Part shown: positions 58,748 through 64,000 of the stretch, in pieces | Numbering within the stretch: the stretch's first letter is position 1 | How the letters are laid out: each line of letters begins with the position of its first letter | Assembly (NCBI GenBank): GCA_007644065.1 | Contig: VJWN01000013.1 | Location: 248,001 to 312,000 of the forward strand | From: Margaritispora aquatica | Taxonomy: Eukaryota > Ascomycota > Leotiomycetes > Helotiales > Discinellaceae | Length of the DNA: 64,000 bases | Direction of reading: 5' to 3' | The notes under the pieces: model-generated | The model's input: only the letters and a program-made list of their open reading frames with translations | Told to the model about the DNA's origin: nothing | The model's database searches: none | Program-made: the position numbers and the translations under genes

Positions 58748-61295
58748 ATGGCAGATTCTAACGACCCCAATGCTGCTTCTGAACCGTCTCCAGTAGCTTC
58801 AGTTGAAGATATTCAACAGGATGAAAAATTAGGCATTGATTCTACGGAGAAGATCATGAACGAGAAAAACGCCTCTTCCTTTGACCTTGGAGTTATTGTT
58901 GTCGAGGACTCGGAATGTGTCCGCGAAGATGGTAAGACCCATACACAAATTGCATTACTTAATTTTATATACGCGAGGTTAATAGTTCATGCCAGAATTC
59001 ACACCGGAACAATACAAGACTTTGCTCAGGAAGATTGATCGCTACTTGCTCCCTCTGATGTAAGACATGTATTATCATAAAGCGGAAAAAGTGAGTGTAG
59101 TCCCAGCTGATGCGAAGCTCTCTAGGTGGGTATGCTATGGCATCCAGCAAACAGACAAAACCTCGCTTGGCACCCAAGCTGTAAGCTCAACCACATATCC
59201 ATAAGACAGAACTTGATGTTGACTTTATGAAGATCTTTGGCATTCAAGAAGACACCCATTTAAAGGGACAGGAATACCAGTGGTTAACAACCATGTACGA
59301 ACTTCTCGACTTTTCCTCCCAGACTCTGTCTGTTAGCAAGAAGATTCACTGACAACACTTGACGTTTCTACCTCGCCTATCTCTGCGGCGAGTTTCCCTC
59401 CAATTTCCTTCTTCAGAGATGGGCATTAGGCAGAACATTGAGCATCTACATGGTGTGCTGGGGTACGTCTCATACTCGCTTCATTTCTCAGCTTGATAGA
59501 CTGACATCACCAATCAGGAATCTGCGTCATCACTACCTCTGCTGCACAAAACTGGTCCCAACTGATGGCCATCCGCGCCCTACAAGGCTTCTTCGAATGC
59601 ACCATCTCCCCGGCCTTCATCCTCATCATCGGGACTTGGTACCGCACCGACGAGCACCCGGCACGCGCGCTGTTCTTCCAGTCCGCCAACGCGGGCTTCG
59701 GTATCATTGCTGATTTGATCAATTATGGTATTGGAAGTCATGCGCAGAGGTATGGGGGACTGCAGCCGTGGAGGGGCATTAGTTTGTTTCTGGGTGCGTG
59801 CACGCTTTGGCTGCGTTGGTGTGCTTTTTGTTGTTGGGCAGTCCGAAGGAGGTGAGGTGGTTGAATGCCGAGGAGAAGAGGATGGCGGAAGTTATACTCA
59901 TTTTCTTCCCAATTAGATTATTTCAGCTGTGTGTGTGATAGTAGCCGAGGGGAATGTGGCTAATGTGTCAACAGTGCAGCCGGAATCGTAAGCAATAAAG
60001 CTGGCCGAGATGTTACCGGTGTGAAGTGGAACTGGGATCAAGTTAGAGAGTCGTTCAGAGATCCCCAACTCTACTTTGCCATGTTCAATGCTTTCCTATC
60101 CGCAGTACCAAATGGGTAATTCTCCTCTCGTTGGTGTAAGCGACCTACTAATCTCACAATAGCGGCCTCACCACCTTCGGATCACTGATGTATAGGTCTT
60201 TTGGCTTTACTCAGCTGGAAGTTCTCCTTGTTGGAATTCCTCGTTCTGGTAAGTAGCCTCATTGTTTCCGATTTAAAATTTCGATTTTGGAGCTCCGTGG
60301 ACATACAGCAATCTAGAATACCTAGGATGATCAAGATAAATTCTTAGAACCAGTGTACTAACCTTCAACAACATAGTCGTCTCCCTCCTCATCTTCGTCG
60401 CAGTAGGGATCTACACCCGCCGTGTCCCCAATCGTCGCCTTTACATAATGTAAATCTCACATCTACAATCCTCGTCAAGCTATAAATAAAAGCTAACCTC
60501 ACGACAGGGCAGCAGGTATAATCCCGCCATTCATCGGTCTCCTAGGGCTCTTCCTCCTCCCCAACACCCCGGCCAACAAATGGCCTAAATGGTTTCTCTG
60601 TACATCTTTTTCGCTTCCCTTTCCCCTCGCCTCCACACTTCTCTTTTCTACTTTCATAATTACCACACTCACCCACAAACACACCACTAACAAAAAACAG
60701 ACTTCCTAACCGTCCCCTTCGTGCTCGCCACTTTCCTCGCATGGACGCTCATTCCCTCCAACGTAGCCGGACGCACAAAGAAGACGCTGATCTCCTCATT
60801 CACCTTCCTCGGGTATTACGTTGGCAACATGACGGGATCGCAGATCTTCAAGACCAAGGACGCGCCACGGTACCTGTCCGGCACGATTGGGTGCGTGGTG
60901 TGTCTCGGGGCTGAGTTCGCGTTAGTTGTGTGTTGGTGAGTTTTTTTGTCCTTCGTGCCGCGTTAGTTGTACTCTGTGCTGTTATGTCTTATTATTCTTC
61001 GGCCCTGGCGTGATGGTTGGTGTTTGGTACGCAGTGTGGTGGTGTTCGTTAGTTGGTTGGATTGGGTTGGATGGGATTGGAGTGATTTGCGTTAGGTCGT
61101 GGTTGGGTTTGAAACGAACAATGATGCTAATTTCTGTGATGTAGGAGGTTGTATTACATGTACATGAACAAAAAGAGGGACAAATTGGCGTTGGAAAGTG
61201 GAGTGAGTAAGGACGAGCAAGAAAGGTTGGGAAGGGAATTAGGCGAGAAGGATGTGACTGATTTAGAGAACCCGTGGTTCAGGTACACTATGTAG
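58748..61295 (+). pseudogene. Dal5-type MFS transporter gene with disrupted middle exons
   Basis: Clear exons: 58748-58931, 58996-59059, 59126-59180, 59233-59294, a fifth ending at 59462, 59518-59890, a seventh ending at 60115, 60163-60248, 60377-60449, 60508-60599, 60701-60935 and 61145-61295. The protein fits the anion:cation symporter (allantoate permease, Dal5) group: CYGIQQTDKTSLGTQA in TM1, FYLAYLCGEFPSN in TM2, RALQGFFE, then the second half from FGSLMYRSFGF to GYYVGNMTG. Three problems lie within 530 bases. Exon 5 (FYLAY) is preceded by ACG where an AG acceptor is needed. A frame shift near 59805 separates FLGACTL from VCFLLLGSPKEV. The donor after KRMAE (59891) is out of phase with AGIVSNKAG. 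Each could be a one-base deletion. The gene is thus probably decaying, unless these are assembly errors; flanking exons are intact. Confidence 0.65.
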
Positions 61296-62071
61296 GCGTA
61301 TACGACACGATTTTGGGCAGCGCCGGTGTAGACGGAAGCAGGCAGATGTTCAGCACCTTGAGTAGAACAAAAGGGCAGAGTATCAATATCTGAAGGAGGG
61401 TTAGCTACGAGAAGTCATTGGACTGTCAGATACAGAGAGAAAGCGCTGAATCGATCATAGCACGAAAGAAGTCTGATATTTATCTTAAAATTGCTTTCCT
61501 ATTTCTATTTCCATACCACGCTAATCGGTTGACGACCTTCAACCGATATCGCAACCCAAAGCTTTTATAATGTGATGCAACAACACCTAGGTCACCATCT
61601 CCCACGAAGCAAAGCCAGTTTCTCCGCTTTGATACATCCGAGCCGTCCAACCCTCCCTCAGGTAGCGAGCTACACATGCAAGTATCCCCACCATCCCCAC
61701 CATTCCAATCCAACAAAATGATCAATGTAAAAGTAAACAATGTCCGAAGTAAAAAGCAACTCGACACCATTCCGCGCGGCAATCCAGCCAAAAAAAAAGG
61801 TGAGATTCCAGCCCATGCCGTGCGTGTTTAGCAACCCAGACAGAAAGTTGTATACATGAACATATCAGAGAATGCTGGACCTGAGCGCTCTTGTTGCGGA
61901 GTCGTTGAGAATGTGACTGGGTCCAAACGATAAAATATAACGCATCCCACCCAAACTCCGTTTTCTACCCGTATGTCCCGCACCTTACAAACCCAGTAGT
62001 CGACAAAAGCCATCGAGTGGGATCTATCTCTGCTAGGAAGAATTAGCTCATGTAAAAGGCAAGACCTTGTT
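61296..62071. other. Intergenic, convergent 3' region
   Basis: Between the convergent ends of the MFS gene and the PUF gene. No supported gene. Confidence 0.5.
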
Positions 62072-64000
62072 TCAACTTACTCTGCCGCGTCTTCCATTGA
62101 CTGGCTGCTCTTGTTGTTGCATTCCGTATCCCATACCATGCATACCGGCATATCCGTAACCACTCATGCCCATACCAACATTGCCAAATCCTGGTGGAGC
62201 AAATGTGTTTTGGTTTAACATTGGACCAGGGCTTATCTGTGGCTGTGGGGGCTGGATGGGATTTGTTTGGTTCCTATAATTATCTAGTGAGGGACTGGGG
62301 CTGCTGAAGCTACCAAATCCGGATTGCATGTTGGGATAGAAACTGTTCATCGATGGGGCTGCTGTACGTGCCAGAAGAGACTGTTGATATTGCAGCTGCT
62401 GCATGTTCATTGGTGGAATCTGAACATTGCTTGGGTTGAACATCTGATTTTGGAGACCATAAGCTGGAAATTGACCAAGGTTCGAGTCCATGCTATCAGT
62501 TCTTTGCATGTTCATGCTCATGTCAAACCCTGGCTGCTGCATCTGAGGATAGAATTGACCCCCTCCAAACTGAGGCGCTGGCATTTGTCCACTGATTTGG
62601 CTTTGCTGAGATCCGGGTCGAGGACGTTCATTCGAATGTCCGTTGGCAGGATGGTCCCTGCTTGGTCCGGCACTTCCATTGCGGGTTGACAATCCCACCT
62701 CATCCATCAATCGCTTATATCCCTGTGCAGGCTGTGCTTTGAGACGAAGTAAAACATTTCTGACGTTCTCCACGACTTGTGACCTAATACTCTCATCAAA
62801 GAAAGGTGTAGTAAGAACCTTGAAGATCAATGTAGCTCCACAAGCGTGATCTGATAGAATTGCCTCAAGAGTCTCGTCGTTTGGCGAGAAGAACAGGGCT
62901 TGGAGAATTTCGTCTCTTGCCTCTGGCTCAAGCTTTTGGTTGATGACCTTAAGAACAGTCAAGTATGCAACCTTGTGTGTGCAGAGATGAACCAAGTTGG
63001 GTACCAGTTGAGGAGCAAGGACAGTGCGGCGATTTGGGAATGTGCAGGTATCCAGGAACCAAGTCAAGAGAAGGGCGCCATTGGCATTTGTAGCCAACTG
63101 GACACTGTGGAGAGCGATAGCAGCAGCGAGCATACGTTGTTGCTCCTTGGTTGAATGGTGACTTTCGAGACAAGCGCGCATAGCTCTAGCGCCGTATCGT
63201 CCCTGGGCAATGTCCCACATCTGGCTAAGCATTGTCTCAAAGATGAAATCGTTGAAAGGAGATCCAAACTTGAGGCAGCACTGAAGAACATAATTACCAT
63301 ACTGATCGAGAAACAAGGGTACTGTATAGGCGTGCAAGTTTTGCACAATCATGCCCATCTGCTTGGGAGTCTTGCATGTATCGATAATTTTTTGTGCAGC
63401 CCATGTTCCATTCTTGTGAACACCAATTTCAGACATATGTGGAGCGATTTCTGTCAACATCGCATCTCTCATGTCATCAGAGCAATGTTCGAAGAGCTTC
63501 TGAACCACTGTATTTCCAAGATAATCAGATGCAAGCTCTGCGATCTCAGGTAACATATCGGCAGCAATGTTCTCAATCTCGGCTGGCGACCAGCTCTGGT
63601 TGTCGATCCGCTTTCTGATGTCACGGAGCTTAGGAGCATCGTGGATTCTGTTATGTGCCGGCTCAGGGATTGAAGGGATCTCGCCTTGGAAAGCGTTGTA
63701 GCTGATAGAGGCTTCAAGACTTCTGGTAATCTTGGCATTGTCCTCACCTGAGGTTGCTCCGAATTTCTTCACAATGTCTAAAATATCATTTTTCATCTCT
63801 GCAAGAGCCGGAATCGTCAACGGTGCGGTGCTAGGTCGTGAGATTACTCCTGGAGAGATTCTGTTTGGATCTCCATTCGTACCAGCAACACCTTTGGCGA
63901 ATGGGTCAGGGCTGGGAGATGGGAAAGCACCATCATGGCCTGGAGTGCCTGATGGCGAGGGAGGCTTTGCATAATTGATTCTGACTGGACCAGCACCAGG
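62072..64000 (-). CDS. PUF-domain RNA-binding protein, Jsn1/Puf2 type (partial)
   Basis: The open frame runs off the right edge, so the 5' part is missing; 642 residues are visible. The visible N-terminal end reads GPVRINYAKP, typical of the end of an RRM just before the PUF region, which points to the Jsn1/Puf2 subgroup with RRMs followed by PUF repeats. PUF repeats span roughly visible residues 140-420 (for example ASDYLGNTVVQKLFE, KNGTWAAQKII, DQYGNYVLQCCL, YGARAMRACLE). The C-terminal third is Gln/Met/Pro/Gly-rich and disordered, ending in GRRGR. Such proteins bind 3' UTRs and control stability or localisation, often of mRNAs for membrane or mitochondrial proteins. The stop overlaps a GTAAGT donor-like sequence; splicing to an AG about 50 bases on would give a different two- or three-codon end. 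Confidence 0.9.
   Translation of the reverse strand, partial: PGAGPVRINYAKPPSPSGTPGHDGAFPSPSPDPFAKGVAGTNGDPNRISPGVISRPSTAPLTIPALAEMKNDILDIVKKFGATSGEDNAKITRSLEASISYNAFQGEIPSIPEPAHNRIHDAPKLRDIRKRIDNQSWSPAEIENIAADMLPEIAELASDYLGNTVVQKLFEHCSDDMRDAMLTEIAPHMSEIGVHKNGTWAAQKIIDTCKTPKQMGMIVQNLHAYTVPLFLDQYGNYVLQCCLKFGSPFNDFIFETMLSQMWDIAQGRYGARAMRACLESHHSTKEQQRMLAAAIALHSVQLATNANGALLLTWFLDTCTFPNRRTVLAPQLVPNLVHLCTHKVAYLTVLKVINQKLEPEARDEILQALFFSPNDETLEAILSDHACGATLIFKVLTTPFFDESIRSQVVENVRNVLLRLKAQPAQGYKRLMDEVGLSTRNGSAGPSRDHPANGHSNERPRPGSQQSQISGQMPAPQFGGGQFYPQMQQPGFDMSMNMQRTDSMDSNLGQFPAYGLQNQMFNPSNVQIPPMNMQQLQYQQSLLARTAAPSMNSFYPNMQSGFGSFSSPSPSLDNYRNQTNPIQPPQPQISPGPMLNQNTFAPPGFGNVGMGMSGYGYAGMHGMGYGMQQQEQPVNGRRGRVS

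Overview
The window looks like an ordinary chromosomal segment of a filamentous ascomycete (Pezizomycotina; the mix of families would fit Leotiomycetes, but I cannot place it further). Most genes are split by short introns of about 45-130 nt with GTATGT/GTAAGT/GTGAGT donors, CTGAC/CTAAC-like branch sites and YAG acceptors. The families are fungal: WSC-domain secreted protein, P4 flippase, class II-type haem peroxidase, hydrophobin-like protein, Dal5-type MFS transporter and 2EXR protein. I see no rRNA, CRISPR array, transposase or viral gene. Exon boundaries were worked out by hand from splice consensus and frame continuity, and most junctions restore family motifs.

Left part (1-12.3 kb): about 5 kb without a credible gene, packed with microsatellites, whose strand composition flips from G-rich to C/T-rich near 2.5 kb (probable divergent promoter). 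Then come a disordered unknown protein (5164-6412, +), a low-complexity unknown protein (7725-9565, -) and an alpha/beta hydrolase with an unusually long intron (10385-12020, -). Centre-left (12.3-30.1 kb): DEAD-box helicase of the Mss116 type (-), an 1818-residue secreted propeller plus six-WSC protein (+), a small unknown protein (+), a CRIPT homologue (-) in three exons too short to stand out as an open frame, and a Drs2-type flippase (+) divergent from CRIPT.

Centre-right (31-45 kb): secreted haem peroxidase, hydrophobin-like small cysteine-rich protein, cupin, 2EXR protein (-), mRNA guanylyltransferase, a Ser/Thr-rich protein with a GPI-like tail (-) and the cohesin regulator Pds5. Right part (45-64 kb): traces of a zinc-binding gene, a double-PHD Rco1/Cph1-like protein (-), an Ebp1/PA2G4 homologue (-), Snf5 (+), an MFS transporter whose middle exons carry three apparent lesions, and the 3' part of a Jsn1/Puf2-type PUF protein running off the right edge.

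Functionally the window is a mixture: chromatin and gene expression (Pds5, Rco1-like, Snf5, guanylyltransferase, PUF, CRIPT, Ebp1), membrane traffic (flippase) and a secreted or surface set (WSC protein, peroxidase, hydrophobin-like, GPI-like). I see no convincing co-regulated cluster. The least explained items are the microsatellite-rich leader region, the two low-complexity proteins beside it, the decaying transporter and the zinc-finger remnant.
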